From contig NZ_JWLK01000001.1 in NCBI RefSeq assembly GCF_000814005.1, positions 1,426,001 to 1,490,000 on the forward strand: 64,000 nt of DNA. Reading direction: 5' to 3'. The stretch comes from Ruegeria sp. ANG-S4 (GTDB taxonomy: Bacteria; Pseudomonadota; Alphaproteobacteria; Rhodobacterales; Rhodobacteraceae). Below the pieces are notes generated by a model. The model was not told where the DNA came from. It saw nothing but the letters and a program-made list of their open reading frames with translations, and made no database searches. The translations under genes and the position numbers were made by a program. Shown here piece by piece: positions 16,561 to 24,938 of this stretch; positions within the stretch are counted from its first letter, which is position 1; every line of letters starts with the position of its first letter.

Positions 16561-17415
16561 ATGCGATTTGCCACCTTTTCCGCAGACGGCGAAACATTTT
16601 TTGGCAGCATCACGGACGAGGGCGCCATTGCACTGAACAGCGCGTTTCCGAGCCGAGGCTCGCTTTACGATGTCATAGCAGCGGGTCAGTTTGATGCGTT
16701 GGCAGATGCGGCCAGCGGAAAACCGATCACGCATAAAGACTTTGCCTATGAGATGGTGATGCCCGATGCGCGGCGTATTCTGTGCGTCGGCGTGAACTTT
16801 CCGGATCGCAACGCCGAGTACAAGGACGGCAGCGCGCAGCCAGAGTACATGTCGTTGTTCCCGCGCTTTGCCAGCGGGTTCACAGGCCATGATCGCCCCT
16901 TGATACGTCCACCGGAAAGTCAAAAGCTCGATTATGAAGGTGAAGTTGCGATTGTGATCGGCAAAGGCGGACGTCGCATTTCCCAAGCCGATGCTTATGG
17001 CCACATTGCCGCTTTGACATTGTGTAACGAGGGCACGATCCGTGATTGGGTGCGCCACGCAAAATTCAACGTGACGCAGGGCAAGAACTGGGACCGTTCC
17101 GGCGCCATGGGTCCGTGGCTGGTCCCCTTTACGGACGCGTCGCAATTGGACGAGGCGCGCCTCACAACCCGCGTGAATGGCGAGTTGAGGCAGGATGACG
17201 TCCTGTCCCGCATGATGTTTCCGATCCGGCGAGAGATCGAGTATATCTCGACCTTCATGACCTTGCTGCCCGGAGATATCATTGTAACAGGCACACCGAC
17301 GGGCGCGGGCGCACGGTTCGACCCGCCCAAGTTCTTGCAGCCCGGCGATGTCGTCGAAGTTTCGGTTGAAGGCATCGGCACCTTACGCAACACGGTCGAG
17401 GACGAGCCCGGATGA
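16561..17415 (+). CDS. hpaG: FAH-family decarboxylase/isomerase of the homoprotocatechuate pathway
   Basis: 284 residues from ATG 16561, preceded by AAGGAGTTGCAG. Fumarylacetoacetate-hydrolase fold: 'ILCVGVNFPDRNAEY', 'KLDYEGEVAIVIGKGGRRI', 'MTLLPGDIIVTGTPTGAGARFDPP'. Enterobacterial HpaG is a fused double-domain enzyme of about 430 residues; this is a single-domain version that may act as a homo-oligomer. In the pathway it decarboxylates 5-oxopent-3-ene-1,2,5-tricarboxylate and isomerises the product. Other FAH-family activities cannot be excluded from sequence alone, but the operon position is clear. Confidence 0.85.
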   Translation: MRFATFSADGETFFGSITDEGAIALNSAFPSRGSLYDVIAAGQFDALADAASGKPITHKDFAYEMVMPDARRILCVGVNFPDRNAEYKDGSAQPEYMSLFPRFASGFTGHDRPLIRPPESQKLDYEGEVAIVIGKGGRRISQADAYGHIAALTLCNEGTIRDWVRHAKFNVTQGKNWDRSGAMGPWLVPFTDASQLDEARLTTRVNGELRQDDVLSRMMFPIRREIEYISTFMTLLPGDIIVTGTPTGAGARFDPPKFLQPGDVVEVSVEGIGTLRNTVEDEPG

Positions 17416-18212
17416 CCCCCGAAGATCACACACGCGCTGCCGCTGATCTGATGGCAGCCGAGCGGGAAGGGCGGCAGATCGGATTGCTGAGCCTTCGCCA
17501 TCCCGATATCGGTATGGATGACGCCTATGCGGTGCAAAATGCCATCTACCGCGCCAAACTGGCTGAAGGACGCAAGGTGATCGGTTGGAAAATCGGGCTG
17601 ACCTCAAAAGCGATGCAATACGCATTGAACATAGACATCCCCGACAGCGGTATTTTGTTCGATGACATGATCTTCGAAACCGGTTCAACTGTACCTGACG
17701 GCCGTTTCATCCAGCCCCGTATTGAAACCGAGATCGCCTTTGTCATGAAGGATGCCCTGGGCGGTGCGGACGTGACGCGCGATCAAGTTCTGGCCGCGAC
17801 CGATTACGTTGCCCCATCGATCGAGATTCTCGACACCAGAATTCAACGCGTCGATCCGCAAACCGGAAAAGCCCGAACCGTTTTTGATACCATCAGTGAC
17901 AACGCCGCCAATGCTGGCCTTGTACTGGGAGCTGAAAAGCACGATGTAGACGCCTTTGACCTGCGATGGGTTGGCGCGCTCACCTTTCGAAATGGCGAGA
18001 TCGAAGAGACCGGGCTGGGCGCTGGGGTGCTGAACGATCCCGTCGAAAGTGTGGCCTGGCTGGCCCGTCGCATGGCAGACTATGGGCAGAGCATCGAGCC
18101 CGGTCAGGTGATCCTGTCGGGCAGCTTTATCCGGCCTGTGGAATGCCCATCGGGTACCGCGATCCATGCGGACTTTGGCGGTTTTGGGTCGGTAAACATA
18201 GAATTTGAATGA
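17412..18212 (+). CDS. hpaH: 2-oxo-hept-4-ene-1,7-dioate hydratase
   Basis: 266 residues with the hydratase pattern 'AYAVQNAIYRAKLAEGRKVIGWKIGLTSKAMQ' and 'QPRIETEIAFVM', typical of the MhpD/HpaH branch of the FAH superfamily. It adds water to the linear dienol-derived acid before aldol cleavage. The start overlaps the hpaG stop (ATGA at 17412), so the two are translationally coupled. Confidence 0.92.
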   Translation: MTPEDHTRAAADLMAAEREGRQIGLLSLRHPDIGMDDAYAVQNAIYRAKLAEGRKVIGWKIGLTSKAMQYALNIDIPDSGILFDDMIFETGSTVPDGRFIQPRIETEIAFVMKDALGGADVTRDQVLAATDYVAPSIEILDTRIQRVDPQTGKARTVFDTISDNAANAGLVLGAEKHDVDAFDLRWVGALTFRNGEIEETGLGAGVLNDPVESVAWLARRMADYGQSIEPGQVILSGSFIRPVECPSGTAIHADFGGFGSVNIEFE

Positions 18213-18224
18213 AGGAACACTGAA

Positions 18225-19016
18225 ATGCCCGCTCCGCACAACCCACTGAAGGCTGCCCTTAAGGCCGGACAGCCCCAATTTGGCTGCTGGCTTGGCTTGG
18301 CGAACGCGTATGCTGCGGAAATCGCGGCCACCGCCGGGTATGACTGGTTGCTGGTTGATGCCGAGCATGCGCCGAACGACCTGCGTTCGGTGCTTGAGCA
18401 GGTACGGGTCGTCGAAGCCTCTCCCAGCCACCCTGTGGCCCGCCTTCCGATTGGCGAGGCGTGGATGATCAAGCAATTCCTGGACGCGGGCGTTCAAAGC
18501 CTTTTGGTGCCCATGGTCGAAAGCGGCCAACAGGCCAATGACCTTGTCCGCGCTGTTCGCTACCCGCCTGTGGGTGTGCGCGGCGTTGGCTCTTCGATGG
18601 CGCGGGCGTCGCGGTTTTCGGCAATCCCGGACTACCTCACGACGGCGGATGACCAGATTTGTTTGCTGGTCCAGGTCGAAAGCCGACTGGGTATGGACGC
18701 TTTGGATGATATTCTGGCGACCGACGTGGACGGTGTTTTCATTGGTCCGGCTGATCTGGCGGCAGATATGGGGCATTTGGGAAATGCGGATCACCCAGAC
18801 GTGGTGCAAGCGATCCGGGATGCCTTGGGCCGGATCGTATCTGCAGGCAAAGCGGCAGGTATTTTGACACTCGACACCGAGATGCAGCAAAACAGCCTTG
18901 AATTGGGGGCAACGTTTTTGGCCACAGATATCGACGTCTTGGTGTTCGCTAAGGCAATCCGCGGCGCCGCCAAGTCGGGCAGGGCGCTTGTAGAGGGCAT
19001 TTCCAGAGAAAAGTGA
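18225..19016 (+). CDS. hpaI: 4-hydroxy-2-oxo-heptane-1,7-dioate aldolase
   Basis: 263 residues, class II HpcH/HpaI aldolase. Seen: 'GCWLGLANAYAAEIAATAGYDWLLVDAEHAPND', 'QSLLVPMVESGQQANDLVRAVRYPP' and 'VFIGPADLAADMGH'. The usual metal ligands are the Glu of VQVESR and the Asp of GPADLA. It cleaves the substrate to pyruvate and succinate semialdehyde. AAGGAACACTGAA precedes ATG 18225. Last gene of the hpa operon. Confidence 0.93.
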   Translation: MPAPHNPLKAALKAGQPQFGCWLGLANAYAAEIAATAGYDWLLVDAEHAPNDLRSVLEQVRVVEASPSHPVARLPIGEAWMIKQFLDAGVQSLLVPMVESGQQANDLVRAVRYPPVGVRGVGSSMARASRFSAIPDYLTTADDQICLLVQVESRLGMDALDDILATDVDGVFIGPADLAADMGHLGNADHPDVVQAIRDALGRIVSAGKAAGILTLDTEMQQNSLELGATFLATDIDVLVFAKAIRGAAKSGRALVEGISREK

Positions 19017-19022
19017 CGGGTT

Positions 19023-19043
19023 GCGCCACGCGTCTGTGGGCGC
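19023..19043. terminator. Weak hairpin between convergent hpaI and hemolysin III genes
   Basis: GCGCCAC (19023-19029) can pair with GTGGGCGC (19036-19043) with one bulged G. It fills most of the 30-nt convergent gap, but there is no T-run on either strand. Confidence 0.3.
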
Positions 19044-19046
19044 GTG

Positions 19047-19715
19047 CTAGGCCTGCAACTCAGGCGCAAGGGCGATCCGAGCGGCCACAGCGATAAAGAA
19101 CAGAACGCTGCCTGTCAGGACAAAGACGTGCCAGATCGTGTTGTGAAACGGCAACCAGTGCATCAGGTAGAATGTAATGCCGACGGTGTAAACAAGGCCG
19201 CCGCCGATCATCAACGCAACGACAAGCGTTGAAAGTTCCGACAACATCGGTTGCCCGGCCCAGATGACCGCCCAACCCATCATTACATACAGCGCCAGAC
19301 CGAACCACCTGAACCGGTTTGGGTCCATCATCTTCAAAGCTGATCCGAGTGTTGCAGATGACCAAAGCCCGATCAAAAGCCCCGGCGCCTGCACCCCGGA
19401 TAGCAACAGGAACGGCGTGTAAGTGCCTGCAATTTTGATGTAAATCCCTGAATGATCAAGGCGGCGCAGCAAGCCCGACCACCGGTCGCTTTCAACCATG
19501 TTGTACAAGGCAGACAGGATCAGCATCAGAATGAGCGTGACCCCGTAAACCGAGGCGCCCAGCAATGCCTCGGGCTCTGTCCGGTGGTAGGCGGTCAAAA
19601 CAACCAAAACAGGCACCGCCACAACGGCGAGGCTGATGCCCAGAATGTGAACAACACCGTCACTTACGCGCTCGGCCCGACTGTAAGCCGGGCGCATCTC
19701 TGCAAAAGACACCAT
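19047..19715 (-). CDS. Hemolysin III / PAQR-family integral membrane protein
   Basis: 222 residues with seven hydrophobic segments and the family's polar motifs: 'VSDGVVHILG' near the N-terminus, 'SALYN', 'LRRLDHSGIYIKIAGTYTPFLL', and a C-terminal His pair in 'HWLPFHNTIWHVFVLTGS'. The His/Asp residues line a presumed metal site in PAQR proteins. Despite the name, bacterial members are mostly linked to membrane lipid homeostasis. Next to a cis/trans fatty acid isomerase, that reading is attractive but unproven. Confidence 0.88.
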   Translation of the reverse strand: MVSFAEMRPAYSRAERVSDGVVHILGISLAVVAVPVLVVLTAYHRTEPEALLGASVYGVTLILMLILSALYNMVESDRWSGLLRRLDHSGIYIKIAGTYTPFLLLSGVQAPGLLIGLWSSATLGSALKMMDPNRFRWFGLALYVMMGWAVIWAGQPMLSELSTLVVALMIGGGLVYTVGITFYLMHWLPFHNTIWHVFVLTGSVLFFIAVAARIALAPELQA

Positions 19716-19823
19716 ACCGCTTAACCTGCGAACAATAGGAATAAGCTATGGACCTCGATGCACCGCGACAAGGCACCTACAACGCATTGTGTTCATGTGA
19801 CAGGGGTTTGAAACCTAAATTGA

Positions 19824-22187
19824 TCAGGTCGGATCGTCGTTCAGCTTGGGGTCCTTGTACCGGTTGAGGTCCAGAATGCCGGCTTGAACTGGGTCCTGTA
19901 TCAAGAATTTTGCATTCACCATGTCACTTGTTGACCAGAAGTCAGGGCTTGTTCTGCGTAAGCCATAGGTGGCCACCACATTTAGCCAGTCGCCCTGCGA
20001 TCTGACGGCGGTCAATGCGTCGGTAAATGACGTCAATTGATCTTCGGGGACCTTGAAGAAGAAGTTGGGGTAACTTGCGAACAAGCCCGGCAAGATCGTC
20101 AAAACGTCCGCTTCAGGATTGCGCCTTGCCGCTTCGTCGAACAGGAACGCCACGTTGTAGTGAGCCTTGTCATGGGCCAGAGAAAAGAGCTTGGGCTCAC
20201 CCTGTCGCGTTTCGATGACAAGAATCGATAGATCAGGAAGGAACTTAACCCAAGGCCCGGTCTGGCTTGCGATTTCCCGCAAGGGTTTCAGCAAGGCTTC
20301 TTGACCATCGACCTCGCAATCTACATTTGCGCACCTGTTGATCGGATCAGTTTCAGGCCATAACCCGTTTCCCAGGCGCAGCAACTCAAGCAAAAATTCC
20401 TGCTTCGGGTCGCTGGTGGCAAAGTCGACACCGGACGGAAAATCATGATCCACCTGCCGACGATGCCAATACGTGTGAATCTCGGCCAACGTGCCCTGAT
20501 ACCACGCGGCGTGTATGTCTTGCCGGACGTCGCGGGGCATAAAGGTCAGAAACAAGTCCTCACTCTCCATCCGCAGTTCGTCCATGTAAAGGCGGGTGGA
20601 AAGTTGGTGTTCAACCCGGCCGAAAACATCGTAGCCAGCCACCAGATCATAATAGATGCGTTCAAAAATCGGATAGTCGATAACCCAGGCCGTTTCAGGA
20701 ATGTCGCCGTGGAACCCTGTCATCGCCGAAGCATTGTCGAAGTGCCGGAATACGGTGATCCGGGCATCGGGGTTGGTTCCGTCCCCGTCCCAGATTGATG
20801 AATAGTCAAAGCCGGTTTCAAAAAGCGGGCTGTTCCGATAGCGGGCATCGCGGAATTTCAGATACTCAATCTGGGCCTTGTGGGAAAACTCCTGCAACTC
20901 GCCCAGAACGCCGTCATTGACCTGAGAGACCGGCAGTTCCAGATAGGTCGCACCGTCGGACAGGTAGCTGGGGTCTGTAACCGAGAGGTCGGCGTCGGGA
21001 TCCAGAAAGCTCACCCAGAACCTGTCTTCGATCACGTCAACGGCGGTTTCGCCGTGACAGACCGGGCCGCGAATAAAGCTGCGCACAAAAAACAACGCAT
21101 CATCCAGAAGGAACTGATAGCGGCTGCGCGCGGGGATGGCTGCGAATGTACTGAACGGGTTTCCACCCTCGGACGTGCCATAGTCAGGCAACTCGGATAC
21201 CGACCAATCGGGGTTCAGGAACAAAGCCTGAAACCTTGTCATCCTGTCAGGGCTGAGATCGTAGACAAGGTGTTCCTTGTGCACGATGGTTTCATCGATG
21301 ATCTGCAAGCGGTAAAAAAAGGGGTTCGCGCCGGGCGCATCAAAAGGTCGCCGGGTCGCTATGATTTCAATCTCTTCGCCCGGTGCAGTCGTGGAACGGA
21401 CAAGTTGGAAGAACCGTCGTGAGTCATCCTGATCAAAGTGAAGCCGGGCCAGGAACAAGTGCTCGTACAAATAGCGGCTCATCAGCTGGCTGCGCAGGTC
21501 CGCGGCGTTCAGGAATTGCTCCCATCTGGTGATCTGATCCTGAACCGCTTCGGGCACCTCAGGCGACGCCGACGGCATCGGTATGCCTTCGCCAGCCCAG
21601 GCCATCAAAGTCTCGTACTCAGAATCTCCGAGGGGCGCGGTCCCGTAGGGCATGCCGGCCAGCGGATGGCTGTCGCGGAACGCGTCGAAGTCGGATGTTG
21701 TGGGGCATACCAATGGTCGGTCCAACGCAAGCCCTAATTCCTCGGGCAGTGGCGCGTCCGGGGTCAGCGGTGCGGCGCGACCGAGGTCTAGGTACCTTTC
21801 AAGAAGCGACGCCGAATTGCCCGGCTCTGTGACCGTATGAAACCCCAATGCCCGCCATTGCGGTACGGTCTGAGCATCAATCCCAAGACGTGTCGGCTGG
21901 GCATCGGATAGGCGCTCGGTATGGTAGACGGCTTCATTGCTGGCCCCGCGCAACAGTCCGGCAGGCGATGTCAGTTTCAGTTGGCAGGGGGCGTCATAGC
22001 AGCTGTGGCAAACAACACAGCGGTGGTCGAGGATGTCTTTTACCTGGGCCCAATTCTGTTCTTCAGCTTTGGAATTGGCATTGGTGGATTGGGCGCGTGC
22101 CGGGTTTGCGGACCCGACAGCCAGGACCAAGACCAGCGCGGAAAAGGTCAGCAACGCCCGGATACACAATGGAACAACTTTCCCCAT
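19824..22187 (-). CDS. cti: Fatty acid cis/trans isomerase (periplasmic, c-type haem)
   Basis: 787 residues from ATG 22187; the open frame reaches 22454, but only from 22187 does a signal peptide appear (MGKVVPLCIRALLTF..ARA). Just after it is CVVCH (CxxCH), the single c-type haem site of Cti, followed by 'SCYDAPCQLKL', a Cti hallmark. The enzyme converts cis to trans unsaturated fatty acids in membrane phospholipids under solvent or heat stress without ATP. It is monocistronic by spacing. A perfect palindrome at 22278-22290 lies about 90 nt upstream of the start. Confidence 0.93.
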   Translation of the reverse strand: MGKVVPLCIRALLTFSALVLVLAVGSANPARAQSTNANSKAEEQNWAQVKDILDHRCVVCHSCYDAPCQLKLTSPAGLLRGASNEAVYHTERLSDAQPTRLGIDAQTVPQWRALGFHTVTEPGNSASLLERYLDLGRAAPLTPDAPLPEELGLALDRPLVCPTTSDFDAFRDSHPLAGMPYGTAPLGDSEYETLMAWAGEGIPMPSASPEVPEAVQDQITRWEQFLNAADLRSQLMSRYLYEHLFLARLHFDQDDSRRFFQLVRSTTAPGEEIEIIATRRPFDAPGANPFFYRLQIIDETIVHKEHLVYDLSPDRMTRFQALFLNPDWSVSELPDYGTSEGGNPFSTFAAIPARSRYQFLLDDALFFVRSFIRGPVCHGETAVDVIEDRFWVSFLDPDADLSVTDPSYLSDGATYLELPVSQVNDGVLGELQEFSHKAQIEYLKFRDARYRNSPLFETGFDYSSIWDGDGTNPDARITVFRHFDNASAMTGFHGDIPETAWVIDYPIFERIYYDLVAGYDVFGRVEHQLSTRLYMDELRMESEDLFLTFMPRDVRQDIHAAWYQGTLAEIHTYWHRRQVDHDFPSGVDFATSDPKQEFLLELLRLGNGLWPETDPINRCANVDCEVDGQEALLKPLREIASQTGPWVKFLPDLSILVIETRQGEPKLFSLAHDKAHYNVAFLFDEAARRNPEADVLTILPGLFASYPNFFFKVPEDQLTSFTDALTAVRSQGDWLNVVATYGLRRTSPDFWSTSDMVNAKFLIQDPVQAGILDLNRYKDPKLNDDPT

Positions 22188-22277
22188 CGGTTTTTTCCAT
22201 CCTACTAAAGCCTTTACAGGTTCAGTGTTGCCCGCGCTCGGATCAAAGTCGAGTCTTGTGGCGGATGCGGTATAGCT

Positions 22278-22290
22278 TGACCTAAGGTCA
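22278..22290. promoter_or_regulatory. Perfect palindrome TGACCT-A-AGGTCA upstream of cti
   Basis: 13-bp symmetrical element whose last three bases are the TGA stop (minus strand) of the FMN dehydrogenase gene. It lies 91 nt before the cti start. It could be an operator for cti or simply a short hairpin at the end of the operon; there is no T-run. Confidence 0.3.
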
Positions 22291-23397
22291 GGCGTGAGCG
22301 GCTCGCAATTGGTCGATCTGCGTGACACCAAGCTGAGCCATCGCGACGTCGATTTCCTCACACAGCACGGACCACAGTTGGCCAAGCCCGGCCTCGCCCT
22401 CGGCGGCAATGGCAAACTGCATAATCCGGCCGAAAAAGACGAAATCCGCCCCACAAATCAGGGCTTTGATAACGTCTTCGCCCGACCGCAGGCCGCTGTC
22501 ATAGAACAAGGGAAAGCTGTCCCCCAAGGCCGCGCGTATCTTGGGCAGCATCAAAAACGGTTCAGGCGCGCTTTCCAACTGCCGCGATCCGTGGGAAGAG
22601 ACCTGGATTGCGTCGACCCCGGCGTTCTTGACAGCAATTGCGTCATCCACATTCAGCACGCCCTTGACCACGAGGTTGCCGGGCCAGCGATCCCTGAGCC
22701 GCGCCAGCGTGTCCCAATCGGCTTTGGCCCGGCTTTCGGTTCGGTCAAACTCGTACCCGTCCATCAGGAAATTCGCCATTTGCGGCTTGCCCTGCAGTAA
22801 CGTGGCAATGGACCATTGTGGATGCAGTGCAAAATCCAGAACCTGCCGGGGCCCCATCCTGAAAGGCATACGAAATCCGTGCCGCAATTCTCGCGGGCGA
22901 CGACCGACTTCGGGAACGTCGACCGTCAGGACCAGGGTGTCGTACCCGGCCGCCCGGGCACGGTCGACCAACTGGAATGTCCCTGTGCCATCACCACTGA
23001 AGTAGAGCTGGAACCAGGCGTTTCCCTCGGCCTCTTCGATCACATCTTCCATCGGGGTAGAAGCCACGGTCGAAACACCCAACGGAACCGATTGACGCGC
23101 GGCCAAACGGGCCATCATCAAGTCCGCGCCGGGTGCCGACAGATTGCACATGCCCATCGGCGCGATGCCAAATGGCACTTTGGTTTGCGAGCCAAAAACC
23201 GAACTCGCCAACGACCGCTCGCTGACATCCCGCAGTATTCTTGGCTGCAATGTCATGGCGTCCAACGCCGCGCGGTTTCGGGTTGCCCCCACTTCTGTGC
23301 CCGCTGCGCCGTCGATATAGTCGAAAACCATCCACGGCAGACGCCGCCGCGCGAGGCGGCGGGCATCTTCGGCGCTGTGGATGGCGCTTGATGGCAT
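22288..23397 (-). CDS. FMN-dependent alpha-hydroxy-acid dehydrogenase (probable sulfolactate dehydrogenase)
   Basis: 369 residues from ATG 23397, whose first bases overlap the comE stop. L-lactate dehydrogenase/glycolate oxidase fold: 'WMVFDYIDGAAGTE' near the start, 'VPFGIAPMGM', 'VVKGVL', 'FFGRIMQFAI'. The active-site signature, usually SNHGGRQLDG, reads SSHGSRQLES, keeping base His269 and Arg272 but changing its neighbours. Sitting directly after sulfopyruvate decarboxylase genes, it probably oxidises 3-sulfolactate to 3-sulfopyruvate, the role of SlcD in roseobacters. The substrate is inferred from context. Confidence 0.85.
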   Translation of the reverse strand: MPSSAIHSAEDARRLARRRLPWMVFDYIDGAAGTEVGATRNRAALDAMTLQPRILRDVSERSLASSVFGSQTKVPFGIAPMGMCNLSAPGADLMMARLAARQSVPLGVSTVASTPMEDVIEEAEGNAWFQLYFSGDGTGTFQLVDRARAAGYDTLVLTVDVPEVGRRPRELRHGFRMPFRMGPRQVLDFALHPQWSIATLLQGKPQMANFLMDGYEFDRTESRAKADWDTLARLRDRWPGNLVVKGVLNVDDAIAVKNAGVDAIQVSSHGSRQLESAPEPFLMLPKIRAALGDSFPLFYDSGLRSGEDVIKALICGADFVFFGRIMQFAIAAEGEAGLGQLWSVLCEEIDVAMAQLGVTQIDQLRAAHA

Positions 23398-23951
23398 TAT
23401 GCCTGTACGGCCTTCATAAAGCGGTCGCGGATCACGACCGGGTCCATCGTAATCGGAGGCATCTTGGCATTGCCGCTTTCGCATTTGCTGACGATGATCG
23501 TCATCTGTTTTGCGTCCAGCGCCTCCTGCAGGACCCGACCGGTGTCTTCTGCCCGACACTCGATCACCCGCTCGCACCCGGCGGCTTCGGCCATCTTGGT
23601 CAGTGAAGTTTTCTGCCCGGCGTAAGTGGGCTGATCCCCGGTTGAGCCGTAAGAGCCATTGTCGACAATCAGCAGGATGTAGTTGTCAGCGACATTGTTC
23701 GCGATGGTGGGCAAGGTTCCCAGATTGGTCAGAACAGAACCGTCGCCATCAATTGCGATCACGGGTTTCGGCTGTGACAAAGCCAGCCCGAGTCCGATGG
23801 ACGATGCCAAACCCATCGTTCCCAGCATGTAAAAGTTCGTGGGCTGATCGTCGATGGCATGAAGTTCCTGGCTGGGGATGCCGATATTGCAGACAACCAG
23901 TTGATCCCGCAGGATCGGAGCGATTTCTTTCAGGATTTCAGAACGGATCAT
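23397..23951 (-). CDS. comE: Sulfopyruvate decarboxylase, beta (TPP-binding) subunit
   Basis: 184 residues from ATG 23951, which overlaps the comD stop (ATGA). It carries the thiamine diphosphate site GDGSVLTNLG...VDNGSYGSTGDQP, i.e. the C-terminal half of a TPP decarboxylase encoded separately. With ComD it would turn 3-sulfopyruvate into sulfoacetaldehyde and CO2. Phosphonopyruvate decarboxylase is a close relative, but no phosphonate genes are nearby, whereas an HpsN-like gene is. Confidence 0.88.
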   Translation of the reverse strand: MIRSEILKEIAPILRDQLVVCNIGIPSQELHAIDDQPTNFYMLGTMGLASSIGLGLALSQPKPVIAIDGDGSVLTNLGTLPTIANNVADNYILLIVDNGSYGSTGDQPTYAGQKTSLTKMAEAAGCERVIECRAEDTGRVLQEALDAKQMTIIVSKCESGNAKMPPITMDPVVIRDRFMKAVQA

Positions 23952-24454
23952 TGGTCGCCGTAGCCTCCCCAGAAATTGGCGTCGGTCAGGATGGCGACCG
24001 GTTTGTTGCACATGAACGTGTATTTCAGGATTGCATCCAGTTCCTCGACATCCGCTTGGTGGTGGAAGTGGTAGGTCGGGATATTGAGTTGCGCCAGCAG
24101 CGCCTTTGTGTGAACCGCCATCTCGACCTGACAGGCGATGGGTTCGCGCAGCTCGCCGCGGTAAGAGATCAACATGGGCAGCGGCATCCGGTAATACTGA
24201 ATCAGCGTGGCCAGCGTGTTGATGGTCACTCCGATCGCGGTGTTCTGCATGATGATGGCAGGCCGCTTGCCGCCCATCCATGCACCAGCGCACAACCCCA
24301 TGCCTTCGTCTTCCTTGTTGGACGGTATATGATAGATGCCGTCACGCTTGTCGATTTCCTCGATCACGCCGGCCAGTTGCTTGCACGGCACGGTGGTGAC
24401 AAACGATACATCGTTCGCCGCCAGATCGTCGGTGATCTTTTTGTCTATGTTCAT
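23948..24454 (-). CDS. comD: Sulfopyruvate decarboxylase, alpha subunit
   Basis: 168 residues: the N-terminal (PYR) domain of a TPP enzyme with the catalytic Glu in 'IPSNKEDEGMGLCAGAWMGG' and 'IIMQNTAIGVTINTLATLI'. It pairs with the overlapping comE. Splitting into two small subunits is the ComDE form. It is upstream of the FMN dehydrogenase and downstream of UspA in the sulfonate operon. Confidence 0.9.
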   Translation of the reverse strand: MNIDKKITDDLAANDVSFVTTVPCKQLAGVIEEIDKRDGIYHIPSNKEDEGMGLCAGAWMGGKRPAIIMQNTAIGVTINTLATLIQYYRMPLPMLISYRGELREPIACQVEMAVHTKALLAQLNIPTYHFHHQADVEELDAILKYTFMCNKPVAILTDANFWGGYGDQ

Positions 24455-24502
24455 GTTCGATCTGTCAGTCCTGTATAAGGCGCCGAGGGCGCAGTTGACG
24501 GT

Positions 24503-24913
24503 TTAGGGTCTGCGGTGCACATGCACGGCACAATGTGCATGGCGGACGACGCGCGAAGCTGTCGATCCAAGAAAATAATCGCTGAGGCCCGGTTTGTGTG
24601 AGCCGATCACGATGCAATCGACACCATTGTCATTCGCGTAGTCGATGATCGTTCGGGCCGTATGCCCCTTAACGATTTCCGCTTTCACGCCTTCCAGCCC
24701 TTCAGTCTTGTTTAGCAGCGCGTTCCGCGATCTTTGAAAGGCCTCTTCAACAATGGATTTGTCCAGATACGTACTGACCGAGCCTTGCGGCAATTCGTAG
24801 ACATGCAGCGCAATGATCTCGGCACCGGTTTCTGACAGGGCGCGCGCCACTTCAAGCGTGTGCTGCGAGATGTCGTGATCCAGCGCCATTGGGACAAGAA
24901 CTTTTTTGTACAT
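24503..24913 (-). CDS. Universal stress protein (UspA family)
   Basis: 136 residues, one Usp domain: 'KKVLVPMALD' at the start, 'AEIIALHVYELPQ', and the nucleotide-binding region 'CIVIGSHKPGLSDYFLGSTASRVVRHAHCAVHVHR', close to the ATP-binding G-x2-G-x9-G-S pattern with one change. It is inside the sulfonate operon, 48 nt from comD and 25 nt from the alcohol dehydrogenase. Usp genes are often found in TRAP/TTT transporter operons, where they may tune transport; that is inference. Confidence 0.88.
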   Translation of the reverse strand: MYKKVLVPMALDHDISQHTLEVARALSETGAEIIALHVYELPQGSVSTYLDKSIVEEAFQRSRNALLNKTEGLEGVKAEIVKGHTARTIIDYANDNGVDCIVIGSHKPGLSDYFLGSTASRVVRHAHCAVHVHRRP

Positions 24914-24938
24914 GGAAACCTCCGGGGTTATGACGGGT

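Noticed and set aside
17685..18890. 401-residue open frame on the minus strand over hpaH and hpaI
   Set aside because: It spans two well-identified genes on the other strand and has no recognisable domain.
23397..24454. Phosphonopyruvate decarboxylase for phosphonate synthesis
   Set aside because: No PEP mutase or other phosphonate gene nearby; the split two-subunit form and the HpsN-like neighbour favour sulfopyruvate decarboxylase.
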